The translations under genes and the position numbers were made by a program. This document shows, one piece after another, positions 17,378 through 22,942 of a DNA stretch of 25,437 nt; within the stretch, counting starts at the first letter, position 1; each line of letters starts with the position of its first letter. The stretch is from a virus, in IMG/VR virus record IMGVR_UViG_3300009159_000286, positions 1 through 25,437 of that record; one strand, given 5' to 3'. The notes beneath the pieces were generated by a model that had not been told where the DNA came from, searched no databases, and worked only from the letters and a program-made list of their open reading frames with translations.

Positions 17378-17652
17378 GTGTAAATGACTTCACCACTATG
17401 TTCTGTGTTCTGATCTATTTGCTGTGTGGCCTTACCTTCTAATCTATCACCAATCTCTTTGAGTGCTGATACATCACCAGCCATAGCCTTGTCTATAAGA
17501 GCATGAGCTAATAAGTTTATGTTCTCACCTTGAGTAATAGCTTTTCTTACTGCGTCTGTCCATATCTTAGCTTTAGCAGCGTTGTTATTGCCCTTAGGTG
17601 CGCCACCTTTGTTCTCAGTTGATTCAACCTTTAAGTCTTTGTTTTCATTCAT
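17365..17652 (-). CDS. terS: Terminase small subunit-like protein (95 aa)
   Basis: The open frame extends to 17799, but its first 49 codons overlap the DUF6321-like gene and look artificial. The ATG at 17652 gives a 95-aa protein starting MNENKDLKVES. It has KGGAPKGNNNAAKAKIW (about residues 15-31) and a helical part with LLAHALIDKAMAGDVSALKE and IGDRLEGKATQQ, the standard pattern of small phage terminase-associated DNA-binding proteins. It would recognise the packaging site and load TerL. It directly precedes terL with a 13-base overlap. The ribosome-binding site is weak, and an RNA hairpin lies just before it. Confidence 0.75.
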   Translation of the reverse strand: MNENKDLKVESTENKGGAPKGNNNAAKAKIWTDAVRKAITQGENINLLAHALIDKAMAGDVSALKEIGDRLEGKATQQIDQNTEHSGEVIYTWKK

Positions 17653-17660
17653 TTCACTAA

Positions 17661-17678
17661 AATTGGGGTAGCCCAATT
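17661..17678 (-). other. Stem-loop between the DUF6321-like gene and terS
   Basis: On the minus strand AATTGGG pairs with CCCAATT around the loop CTAC, a perfect 7-bp stem, followed by TTAG. It fills the short gap between the stop of the 59-aa gene and the terS start. The T run is too short for a clear terminator. It could stop transcription partly, stabilise mRNA ends, or limit terS translation, since the stem ends eight bases before the ATG. Confidence 0.45.
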
Positions 17679-17686
17679 CCTCGTTA

Positions 17687-17866
17687 TTAGTATTTGTATT
17701 TTGTAAGTGCTTTTGCCATTTTTTTAGGATCAGCTTGTGAATCTTTAAAGTCTTGCTTTGTTGGTGCGCCTTTAGTTCCAGGTTTACGCATGTGTTCACC
17801 TGATCCAGCTTTAATTCTATCTTGTTTAGCGTGGATATTAGCCCATAAACCAGGTTTGTTTGTCAT
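17687..17866 (-). CDS. DUF6321/DUF5872-like small basic protein (59 aa)
   Basis: A 59-aa gene in the gap before terS. The protein reads as one motif: KPGLWANIHAKQDRIKAGSG, then EHMRKPGTKGAPTKQDF and a Lys-rich end. The pattern LWANIHAK...I..GSGE.MR.PG.KGAP is that of a short domain of unknown function found in many phages, which I recall as DUF6321/DUF5872. It is basic and could bind nucleic acid, though this is inference. The ATG is preceded by AAGATATC, a weak ribosome-binding site. Confidence 0.8.
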   Translation of the reverse strand: MTNKPGLWANIHAKQDRIKAGSGEHMRKPGTKGAPTKQDFKDSQADPKKMAKALTKYKY

Positions 17867-17875
17867 ATGATATCT

Positions 17876-18232
17876 TTACTTTAAGTTTTCTAACTTGTAG
17901 ATAGTGCGTAAGAATGTTTCTACAATCTCATCTATCTTGTTTTGTAGTGCTGTATCATCTTTGCTAAATGCTTTATAGCGATTAGTTTCTACATATTTAA
18001 GTTTTTCAGCGATACAGTATAGTGGTTCTTTGTAACCAGACTTTTCTGTAAGAATAGGTATGTTTAATATACCATGTGCGCCTTGTGTAATTTCTGCTAG
18101 ATCATCTGTTAAGTCTAGTAGATCATCATAGAAATTTTGTAGAGCTTTATGTTGTGAATAGCTTTTAGTAGATAAGTGGTATCTATGTGCTAGTTCACGA
18201 GTTAAGAATAGTGTGGCTATAAATTCATTCAT
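17876..18232 (-). CDS. DUF5856-like phage protein (118 aa)
   Basis: A 118-aa helical protein starting MNEFIATLFLTRELAHRYHL, then KSYSQHKALQNFYDDLLDLTD and a final helix ending YKLENL. The arrangement FLTRELAHRYH / H.AL..FYDD / E..QG.HG is shared with the DUF5856 family of phages, which has a ferritin- or Dps-like helix bundle pattern with several His and Glu residues. No function is established. It is found near terminase genes in several phage groups, as here. Confidence 0.75.
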   Translation of the reverse strand: MNEFIATLFLTRELAHRYHLSTKSYSQHKALQNFYDDLLDLTDDLAEITQGAHGILNIPILTEKSGYKEPLYCIAEKLKYVETNRYKAFSKDDTALQNKIDEIVETFLRTIYKLENLK

Positions 18233-18233
18233 A

Positions 18234-18587
18234 TTAGGATACCTGAGTGGCTTGTGGCATTTGTCTTGGGGATGCTAAACCTACACCGAATCTGTTTTGA
18301 CCTTGTTGGTTCATACCTATTGGGCCTTGTGGTGCTTGGTTCATGTTAGGAATCATAGGCTGTAAGTTATATGAAGCGTTAGATTGTGGCATTTGCATAT
18401 TACCCATCTGTGGGGTAGGATTGCCATATTGGCTTGGTGCTAACATGCTTGGCTGTGCTTGTGACATACCTTGCATAGATTGTCTAGGCATGTTTTGCAT
18501 AGCATTACCTAACATCACATTGCGTGGTTGTGGTGTTGTTTGCGGTGATTGCATTGTTTGGAAGTTATTTTGTGGTGAACCGATCAT
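18234..18587 (-). CDS. Low-complexity Met/Gln/Pro/Asn-rich protein (117 aa)
   Basis: A 117-aa protein made almost only of Met, Gln, Pro, Asn, Gly, Ser and Ala, with pieces such as MQNMPRQSMQGMSQAQPS and GNMQMPQSNAS. It has almost no acidic residues and no predicted fold, so it is probably disordered. Such proteins occur in the pre-terminase region of some aquatic phages, without known function. It starts two bases after the stop of the 53-aa gene and ends one base from the DUF5856-like gene. Confidence 0.6.
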   Translation of the reverse strand: MIGSPQNNFQTMQSPQTTPQPRNVMLGNAMQNMPRQSMQGMSQAQPSMLAPSQYGNPTPQMGNMQMPQSNASYNLQPMIPNMNQAPQGPIGMNQQGQNRFGVGLASPRQMPQATQVS

Positions 18588-18588
18588 A

Positions 18589-18750
18589 TTATTTACTCAT
18601 TAAAGCTTGCGCTAGTTTATGGGGATCTTTCTTTACGCCTTCTGCTGCTAATTTTTTAGCTGTAGCTTGTGGGATGCCTACTTTTTTAGCAATAGCAGGA
18701 TTATGCTCTGCGGCTCTAAAAAGCTTATTCTGTTTGGCTGAGTAAGGCAT
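18589..18750 (-). CDS. Small basic phage protein (53 aa)
   Basis: The frame is open from 18858, but the ATG at 18750 gives the coherent 53-aa protein MPYSAKQNKLFRAAEHNPAI, followed by AKKVGIPQATAKKLAAEGVK and a Lys/Ala-rich end. The core 'QNKLFRAAEHNPAIAKKVG' followed by a second helix is a known short motif in phage proteins, sometimes fused to larger genes. It is basic and could bind DNA or RNA. It overlaps the zinc-ribbon gene by 26 bases in another frame. Confidence 0.7.
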   Translation of the reverse strand: MPYSAKQNKLFRAAEHNPAIAKKVGIPQATAKKLAAEGVKKDPHKLAQALMSK

Positions 18751-18886
18751 CTTGTTCTTTCTGAAGTAATTTGGGTATATCTGTAGACTTTTTAGTTGTA
18801 TCACCATCTCTAATACATTCAGGGCAAGTTGGATAGCCGGTATATTCATAGACATCACCGCAATCCTGGCATACTGTAATTTTCAC
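18725..18886 (-). CDS. Small zinc-ribbon protein (53 aa), first gene of the late operon
   Basis: The preferred start is the GTG at 18886, with AGGAA five to six bases before it; an upstream GTG at 18922 would lie inside the terminator hairpin and is rejected. The protein has two CxxC pairs, C6-C9 and C21-C24 (VCQDCGD and CPECIRD), so it should bind one zinc ion, followed by a charged helix. Small zinc ribbons bind nucleic acid or protein. In Mu the zinc-finger protein Com activates mom translation; the fold type is comparable, but this gene is far from the Mom-like gene, so no link is claimed. Confidence 0.7.
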   Translation of the reverse strand: MKITVCQDCGDVYEYTGYPTCPECIRDGDTTKKSTDIPKLLQKEQDALLSQTE

Positions 18887-18904
18887 TTGGTTTCCTGAGT
18901 TATA

Positions 18905-18937
18905 AATATAAAAAAAGCCCACGTTTTAAGTGAGCTT
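18905..18937 (-). terminator. Strong rho-independent terminator at the start of the late operon
   Basis: On the minus strand AAGCTCAC pairs with GTGGGCTT (8 bp, one G-T pair) around the 7-base loop TTAAAAC, followed by TTTTTATATTTATA. This is a classical intrinsic terminator. It stops leftward transcripts from the replication genes and also those from the promoter just upstream, before they reach the zinc-ribbon gene and the late operon. Confidence 0.88.
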
Positions 18938-18967
18938 ATGTGAAAGTAATAGATACAATTCTCCCAC

Positions 18968-19003
18968 AACTGCGATTATACCAAAACTGACTATGCTTGT
19001 GTA
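18968..19003 (-). promoter_or_regulatory. Predicted late promoter (extended -10), pointing into the late operon
   Basis: On the minus strand a perfect -10 box TATAAT (18980-18975) is preceded by TGG, an extended -10 element, and a -35-like TACACA (19003-18998, four of six consensus bases) at a 17-base spacing. The predicted start is near 18968, only about 30 bases before the terminator hairpin. It lies in the gap after the Q-like gene. Confidence 0.75.
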
Positions 19004-19010
19004 TTATATT

Positions 19011-19343
19011 TTAGGCATTTATACGTCTGCCACCAATGGTTAAAAGATTGTCCATAGCAAGCTCTAACTTAAATTCATAAGCAAATGGCTTTCTAGTCTT
19101 TAAAAAGCGTGTGTAAATAGCTTCTTGTTGTTCCTTGGGTAGTGAATGAATGATACTGTCTATAGTATGTACATTTTTTAAGTCTTGAGCTGACACCATA
19201 TCTTCAAAAGCATCTGCTGTTGATTCTCCCCCTGAACTAAATCCTATTGCTTTTTTTGGAAAACCTAGCTTATGGCTATCATGTGCTTTCATATATAAAG
19301 CCCAATCCTCACATATACACAATAAGCGATCCATTGTTATCAT
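19011..19343 (-). CDS. Q-like late antiterminator (probable)
   Basis: A 110-aa protein resembling the phage antiterminator Q group of short proteins. It has W14 in an N-terminal helix, the segment HKLGFPKKAIGFSSGGEST (residues 24-42), DAFEDMVSAQD, then IIHSLPKEQQEAIYTRFL (64-81), a sigma-region-4-like helix pattern, and a basic end GGRRINA. Q proteins bind DNA and RNA polymerase near the late promoter and let it pass terminators. The gene is the last of the minus early operon and stands directly before a strong promoter and terminator, just where Q stands in lambda. The ATG at 19343 overlaps the previous stop by ATGA and has AAGGTG upstream. The family call is from pattern memory. Confidence 0.7.
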   Translation of the reverse strand: MITMDRLLCICEDWALYMKAHDSHKLGFPKKAIGFSSGGESTADAFEDMVSAQDLKNVHTIDSIIHSLPKEQQEAIYTRFLKTRKPFAYEFKLELAMDNLLTIGGRRINA

Positions 19344-19486
19344 TCATCCCACCTTGTTTTAAAATGCCACCATTGTTTTCTTAATTTACTTATTTTGTCG
19401 TAAACTCTTTTATTTTTGTCTGATTCACGAATTTTTACATGACGTTTGTGTACACCAAATAAACTTTTAACTCGATAAAGAATCAC
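19340..19486 (-). CDS. Small basic protein (48 aa, GTG start)
   Basis: A 48-aa gene, GTG at 19486, linked to both neighbours by four-base overlaps (GTGA with the upstream stop, ATGA with the Q-like start). The protein is strongly basic with aromatic residues: LYRVKSLFGVHKRHVKIRES, then KLRKQWWHFKTRWDE. It could bind nucleic acid, or be a translational bridge to the Q-like gene. No family is recognised. The double overlap is the main support. Confidence 0.6.
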   Translation of the reverse strand: MILYRVKSLFGVHKRHVKIRESDKNKRVYDKISKLRKQWWHFKTRWDE

Positions 19487-19602
19487 GATTTAACTTTTTC
19501 TTCTATAAGCCTGGCAAATTGCACCATGCGATCTACGCTAACTGGCTCATATCCTGTTGGGAATACTTTTTTGTATATAGCAATAATATCTTCTTGCGTC
19601 AT
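19483..19602 (-). CDS. Small conserved early phage protein (39 aa)
   Basis: A 39-aa gene with an ATG at 19602 overlapping the previous stop by ATGA. The protein MTQEDIIAIYKKVFP, ending VDRMVQFARLIEEKVKS, matches the pattern 'MT.edII.......V....RFA.LV......' of short helical proteins common in early regions of proteobacterial phages. The function is unknown. Confidence 0.65.
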   Translation of the reverse strand: MTQEDIIAIYKKVFPTGYEPVSVDRMVQFARLIEEKVKS

Positions 19603-19979
19603 GTTCCTATTTTCACTCCTTCACCGGCTATGGAACTGCTATGAAATGAATCTTGATCTGTGTTAAATCTTAAATTATGTTTAGTATCTTTTTCGGTATA
19701 AACTTGCGAGCCTGTTATTTGATCTTCTGTAAAGTTTACCTTATGGCCAAATATAGATTGTAATGGATGCGGCTTGGGTTTTAAGTAATATGTAATGTCA
19801 TTGTATTTGTATGATGAAAGCTGATCTTCATTCCTAAGTCTAAACATAACCCATTTAATTCTATTGTAATGCACATCAAGCTTTTTAGACATTTCTTGGC
19901 AAGTCATTTTATCCTCGCCTATTGCTTCCATGACTGCATCTTTGTATTGATGGTAATACTGCTCTGTTTGAAATTTCAA
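19599..19979 (-). CDS. Winged-helix/HTH-like protein (126 aa)
   Basis: The frame begins with a TTG at 19979 that overlaps the upstream stop as TTGA, matching the coupling style of this operon; the ATG at 19931 is an alternative. Residues 14-60 look like a winged helix: AVMEAIGEDKMTCQEMSKKL, DVHYNRIKWVMFRL, then a strand pair with LSSYKYNDITYYL. The C-terminal half is polar and without clear structure. It probably binds DNA; as the early operon has no other regulator, a control role is possible. No family name can be given. Confidence 0.6.
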   Translation of the reverse strand: MKFQTEQYYHQYKDAVMEAIGEDKMTCQEMSKKLDVHYNRIKWVMFRLRNEDQLSSYKYNDITYYLKPKPHPLQSIFGHKVNFTEDQITGSQVYTEKDTKHNLRFNTDQDSFHSSSIAGEGVKIGT

Positions 19980-20293
19980 CTGACGTCTTTCACTTTACAA
20001 TGCCACCTTTTCTTATCATCCTGAAACCATCCGTGAATGTGTATGGACCACCCCGCATCACGAACCGCACCTACATATTCATTGTTACCAATTTTAGTGG
20101 CTCTTGCGGACATATTTGTGGCTGTGGTGGTTTGAATGGCTAATACTTCTTTACCTTTTAAGGCTAGTATATCTATAAATCCAAATAGATCTTGTCGTAT
20201 TCTTGCAAATGCGTTCCAATGTTCTACTATAGCAACGGTGTATCCTTCATCTCTTAACTTTTTAAGACTCAGTTGAGTCGGACTCGTTGCCAA
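19976..20293 (-). CDS. Small PD-(D/E)XK-like nuclease-fold protein (about 105 aa)
   Basis: Possible starts are ATG at 20323 or 20305 and TTG at 20293. Only the TTG has a ribosome-binding site (GGAG, six bases away), and it starts the protein at SPTQLSLKKLRDEGY, where the conserved part begins. Then come EHWNAFARIRQDLFGFIDIL, LKGKEVLAIQTTT and DAGWSIHIHGWF. The D35/D41, E49 and Q54 pattern (D...E-x4-Q) recalls the PD-(D/E)XK core as in VRR-NUC and Holliday-junction nucleases, although Lys is replaced by Gln. It lies near NinB and the YbcO-like gene, so a recombination role is plausible. Confidence 0.6.
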   Translation of the reverse strand: MATSPTQLSLKKLRDEGYTVAIVEHWNAFARIRQDLFGFIDILALKGKEVLAIQTTTATNMSARATKIGNNEYVGAVRDAGWSIHIHGWFQDDKKRWHCKVKDVS

Positions 20294-20513
20294 ATTGTTC
20301 TCCATTAGGTTTAGATATGCCATCTAAGAAACGCTTTTCTACTTCACCTGTAGATTTGTTTAGTTCGTATTCTGCAAAGTATTGATCGGCTGATTCTTGT
20401 AATTCTTTAAATGTTTCTTTACGTCTAAATATACGATCAAAGTTTTCTTCAAACTCTTTACTGTTCATGCGTGATTGTAATAAATCACCTGTGATTGGGT
20501 TTTTATCTGCCAT
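20262..20513 (-). CDS. Conserved early phage protein (83 aa)
   Basis: An 83-aa acidic protein with MADKNPITGDLLQSRMNSKE, FEENFDRIFRRKE and a C-terminus rich in Glu, Ser and Asp. The opening 'KNPITGD....r.nS..Fe.nfD.IF' is common among phage early proteins, without a known function. It has AAGGA six bases before its ATG and starts just after the 36-aa membrane gene. Its end overlaps the nuclease-fold gene. Confidence 0.7.
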   Translation of the reverse strand: MADKNPITGDLLQSRMNSKEFEENFDRIFRRKETFKELQESADQYFAEYELNKSTGEVEKRFLDGISKPNGEQFGNESDSTES

Positions 20514-20515
20514 AA

Positions 20516-20626
20516 TTATTCCTTGTTACAAGAATTAACAATATAAACACAAGCTGCTTCAAAGGCCACAAAGATTACTGCAAAAGGTAAAAAGCATATA
20601 CCTATAAATCCTACTAAATATTTCAT
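20516..20626 (-). CDS. Single-span membrane peptide (36 aa)
   Basis: A 36-aa gene with a very good ribosome-binding site (GGAGGT before AAAATG), which overlaps the end of the YbcO-like gene; the ATG overlaps its stop by ATGA. The peptide MKYLVGFIGICFLPFAVIFV continues with a hydrophobic, then polar end containing two Cys, so it is almost entirely one membrane span. Small early phage membrane peptides can alter host membrane functions or exclude other phages; here this is only a possibility. Confidence 0.75.
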   Translation of the reverse strand: MKYLVGFIGICFLPFAVIFVAFEAACVYIVNSCNKE

Positions 20627-20913
20627 TTTACCTCCAAATGGTTGTTAGTGAATAACCATCCTATAGTTTTTCTGTGCGCTTCTTCCCATGCTGCTATTCT
20701 ATCATGTTTATCTAATGATTTGTCATTATCTATCATGTGGTGGCATTGGTGGCATAAGAACGCTATACGGTGATCGTGGGCTTTTATACCTGTACCTTTA
20801 CCATCTCTTAGTTGATTACTATGTGCGGCCACTACAGTTCCGTCTTGCATAGAACACATCATACATGGTGCGCCATCTGCTAACTTTAATAGTTTAGGGT
20901 TTCTGTAATTCAT
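20623..20913 (-). CDS. YbcO-like (DUF1364) HNH-type nuclease
   Basis: A 96-aa protein with the metal-binding pattern of the YbcO/DUF1364 family: C17 and C20 (APCMMC), H31 in AAHSNQ, then GKGTGIKAHDHRIAFLC (residues 38-54) and CHQCHHMID (C54, C57, H58, H59, D62). Such proteins have an HNH-like fold and are found in the nin region of lambdoid phages, where they are thought to process recombination or replication intermediates. The family call is good; activity is inferred. It stands between the Mom-like gene and the small membrane peptide. Confidence 0.85.
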   Translation of the reverse strand: MNYRNPKLLKLADGAPCMMCSMQDGTVVAAHSNQLRDGKGTGIKAHDHRIAFLCHQCHHMIDNDKSLDKHDRIAAWEEAHRKTIGWLFTNNHLEVK

Positions 20914-21569
20914 GCAAACATCACTTGTTGTGTTTGAACAACACCACCAGCGTCATATCTTTTACTTTCGCCTTTTGGGTATTTATTAATAATTGGATAA
21001 GATAATAATTCTAACATTTGTTTTTTTTGTTGTTTGTTGCCACAAAAATATATGTATCTATGTTTTGGTTTTGCTTTAACTATTTCTATATTGTTTTCTT
21101 TAGCCCATTCTTTAGGTTTTGTTATACCCCTTGATGTTAAAGTTCTTGCATGTGTTTTTTTACCATTAACAATATATTCATCATCATGTGCAGTTACTGC
21201 ACCTGTATATAAAAAATTAGTAGATTGATAAACATAACCAATATGGCCTTGACCACCATCAGCATAAGAAACAACTGCCATTGGTTTTGGCAACATAGCT
21301 AAACTTCTACCAACAATAAAAGAAGCTGCGTTTTTAGTTTTGGTTTCTATACACAATCTATTTAATTCTAAAATTTTATCTTCCCATCCTGCGCCAAGCA
21401 TATGTTTTTGAACTTGTGGTGTTGGTGTTGGGCCATAAGTAACTACACCTACTAATGTGTCATTTTCATACAATCCAAAAGCATATCTTACTATTGGCAT
21501 ACGTTTAGCATAATGCTTTTCTAAAAGCCATGGTTTTGTTTCTTCGCTTTTAATAGGCATTACATACAT
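20910..21569 (-). CDS. mom: Mom-like DNA adenine modification protein
   Basis: The frame is open from 21605, but the ATG at 21569 overlaps the ninB stop as TAATG and gives 219 aa, near the length of Mu Mom. It has HYAKRMPIVRYAFGLYEN (H19, Y20), ILELNRLCI, ASFIVGRSLAMLPKP, VVSYADGGQGHIGYVYQSTN (residues 99-118) and KHRYIYFCGN, matching the GNAT-related Mom family. Mom changes adenine to N6-carbamoylmethyladenine and shields phage DNA from restriction. H19/Y20 and D104/Y114 fit the conserved residues of that family as I remember them. It would protect packaged or replicating DNA. No adjacent Com-like regulator is present. Confidence 0.87.
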   Translation of the reverse strand: MYVMPIKSEETKPWLLEKHYAKRMPIVRYAFGLYENDTLVGVVTYGPTPTPQVQKHMLGAGWEDKILELNRLCIETKTKNAASFIVGRSLAMLPKPMAVVSYADGGQGHIGYVYQSTNFLYTGAVTAHDDEYIVNGKKTHARTLTSRGITKPKEWAKENNIEIVKAKPKHRYIYFCGNKQQKKQMLELLSYPIINKYPKGESKRYDAGGVVQTQQVMFA

Positions 21570-21925
21570 TATAAATCCCATCCCCATCCCATAGTTTGCG
21601 CCCATATTTCTATTTGGTGTTGATATTCTGACATTTCACTTGTAGTAAGTTTGGTAGTAGATTTGATAACTTCACATGGAAAGCCACATATTTCTGTTTG
21701 TGATCTAAGTAACCGGTAAGACATAAGTTCGTGCATGTTTTGTTTGTCTATGCCTAAATGATTACCAATGCTTGTATAAAGCTCCCATAACCTTTCGTTT
21801 TGCTCTAAACTACGACTTGCTTTAGCTTCTACAACTGTTACACGCCATCTTTTAGTCCAATCAAGTGATCTTAATTTTATAATCAGATTTTCTAGGTTGC
21901 TTTCTACTAAATTCCATTTCAGCAT
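21569..21925 (-). CDS. ninB: NinB-like recombination protein
   Basis: A 118-aa protein with the NinB pattern: KRWRVTVVEAKASRSLEQNE (residues 25-44), RLWELYTSIGNHLG, MHELMSYRLL, then a C-terminal helix with SEMSEYQHQIEIWAQTMGW. In lambda, NinB (Orf) assists RecA-type recombination by acting on single-stranded-DNA-binding-protein-coated DNA. The size is a little below lambda NinB (146 aa). The ATG is preceded by AAAGGATGGG; it lies inside the end of the 56-aa gene. It is followed by the Mom-like gene in TAATG overlap. Confidence 0.85.
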   Translation of the reverse strand: MLKWNLVESNLENLIIKLRSLDWTKRWRVTVVEAKASRSLEQNERLWELYTSIGNHLGIDKQNMHELMSYRLLRSQTEICGFPCEVIKSTTKLTTSEMSEYQHQIEIWAQTMGWGWDL

Positions 21926-22031
21926 GATCCCATCCTTTACTTTTAAATGTTTGTCCGTCTTTGGAAGTGGCTTTATATTCTACGTTACCAAAATGCTTTT
22001 GTATAGACTTTAAAAATTCATTTATGCTCAT
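21861..22031 (-). CDS. Small hypothetical protein (56 aa) overlapping ninB
   Basis: A 56-aa frame whose ATG overlaps the helicase stop as ATGA. The protein reads MSINEFLKSIQKHFGNVEYK, then TSKDGQTFKSKGWDHAEMEF and a basic end. It overlaps the first 65 bases of ninB in another frame, which is more than usual here. Without this gene, 103 bases before ninB would be empty, unlike the rest of the operon. The start overlap and normal codon composition favour a real gene; the final part may be non-conserved. Confidence 0.55.
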   Translation of the reverse strand: MSINEFLKSIQKHFGNVEYKATSKDGQTFKSKGWDHAEMEFSRKQPRKSDYKIKIT

Positions 22032-22942
22032 GGGCTTTCCTTGTATCGTAATCCTTTAGCATCAAACCAAAAGTTAAAACTACCTTCCCATTGTGCGTTT
22101 CTCTGCTTCTGAACAAACACCTTGCAGTCTGGAATAATTTTAAGTTCGTCATCAGATGTTTTGCCTTCATCAATTAATTTTTCCTTATAACGATTGCGCC
22201 ATACACATAAGATTGAATCTGATAAATTACGAATATGAGAGCTGCCCATCAAATCTGTTGCATCAGGCACTTCTGTTTCATCTTTCATCTTACGAGTATG
22301 AGCTACTAAGAATACATGAATGTTTAAATCTCTACATGTAACCGCCAGTGAATTAGTCAGCCTTTTTTGTGCATCTAAGGATTCTTCACTCACATCCTGA
22401 AGCTTCATTAAACTATCTATTACAAATACATCACATCCTAAAATATGTTTTCCATAGTGTAATGTAGCAATCATATCTTGAGATGTTGTTGTACCTGTTT
22501 GATCGTAGATATATAACTTATCTGCAGCTCTACTACAAAACTTTCTTATGTAATCATCTGTAGGTTCTGGTGATCCTAATGCTTGTGTAATCATACGAGA
22601 TAATGTTAATACTGGTCGCATTTCTAAAGACGCTACTAAACATTTAGTACCTTGTCGCATCATAGACAAGATAACTTGTGATAACCACATTGACTTACCA
22701 TGACCAGAAGGCCCTGTAATTATCGTAAGTTCAGCCATCCGAACACGAAACTTATCTTCCGTCTTAACCCACCCCAACGATTTACCAGAATGAATTTCCT
22801 CACCGAAATACTTGATGACATCATCAGTAAATATGTCTGTGCTTTTAACTTTAAACTCTGCTTGAGAATATCCTTCATTGTAAAACTCCTTAACAGTTTC
22901 TTGGGTTACTGTGAGCTTTTCTATTACATCACCTAAATTCAT
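22028..22942 (-). CDS. DnaB-type replicative helicase (RecA-fold domain)
   Basis: The ATG at 22942 overlaps the initiator stop as ATGA and is preferred to 22957; it gives 304 aa. There is a Walker A GPSGHGKS (residues 77-84), the DnaB-type SLEM motif (105-108) with the catalytic Glu, Walker B VFVID (172-176), and later VAHTRK and DLMGSSHIRNLSDSILCVWR, the last helicase motifs. It lacks a primase domain and the DnaB N-terminal domain; about 65 residues precede the ATPase core. It would form a ring that unwinds DNA at the fork and be loaded by the initiator encoded just before it. No separate primase is visible, so host DnaG may be used. Confidence 0.88.
   Translation of the reverse strand: MNLGDVIEKLTVTQETVKEFYNEGYSQAEFKVKSTDIFTDDVIKYFGEEIHSGKSLGWVKTEDKFRVRMAELTIITGPSGHGKSMWLSQVILSMMRQGTKCLVASLEMRPVLTLSRMITQALGSPEPTDDYIRKFCSRAADKLYIYDQTGTTTSQDMIATLHYGKHILGCDVFVIDSLMKLQDVSEESLDAQKRLTNSLAVTCRDLNIHVFLVAHTRKMKDETEVPDATDLMGSSHIRNLSDSILCVWRNRYKEKLIDEGKTSDDELKIIPDCKVFVQKQRNAQWEGSFNFWFDAKGLRYKESP

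Noticed and set aside
17653-17799. Longer N-terminus of the terS-like protein
   Set aside because: It overlaps the conserved 59-aa gene in another frame and has no recognisable terminase pattern; the ATG at 17652 begins the coherent part.
18887-18922. Upstream GTG start for the zinc-ribbon gene
   Set aside because: These codons lie in the terminator hairpin and its T tract; the GTG at 18886 has a good ribosome-binding site.
19003-19008. Second TATAAT on the minus strand near the end of the Q-like gene
   Set aside because: The -35 position holds GGCAGA and there is no TG extension, so the box at 18975-18980 is the better promoter.
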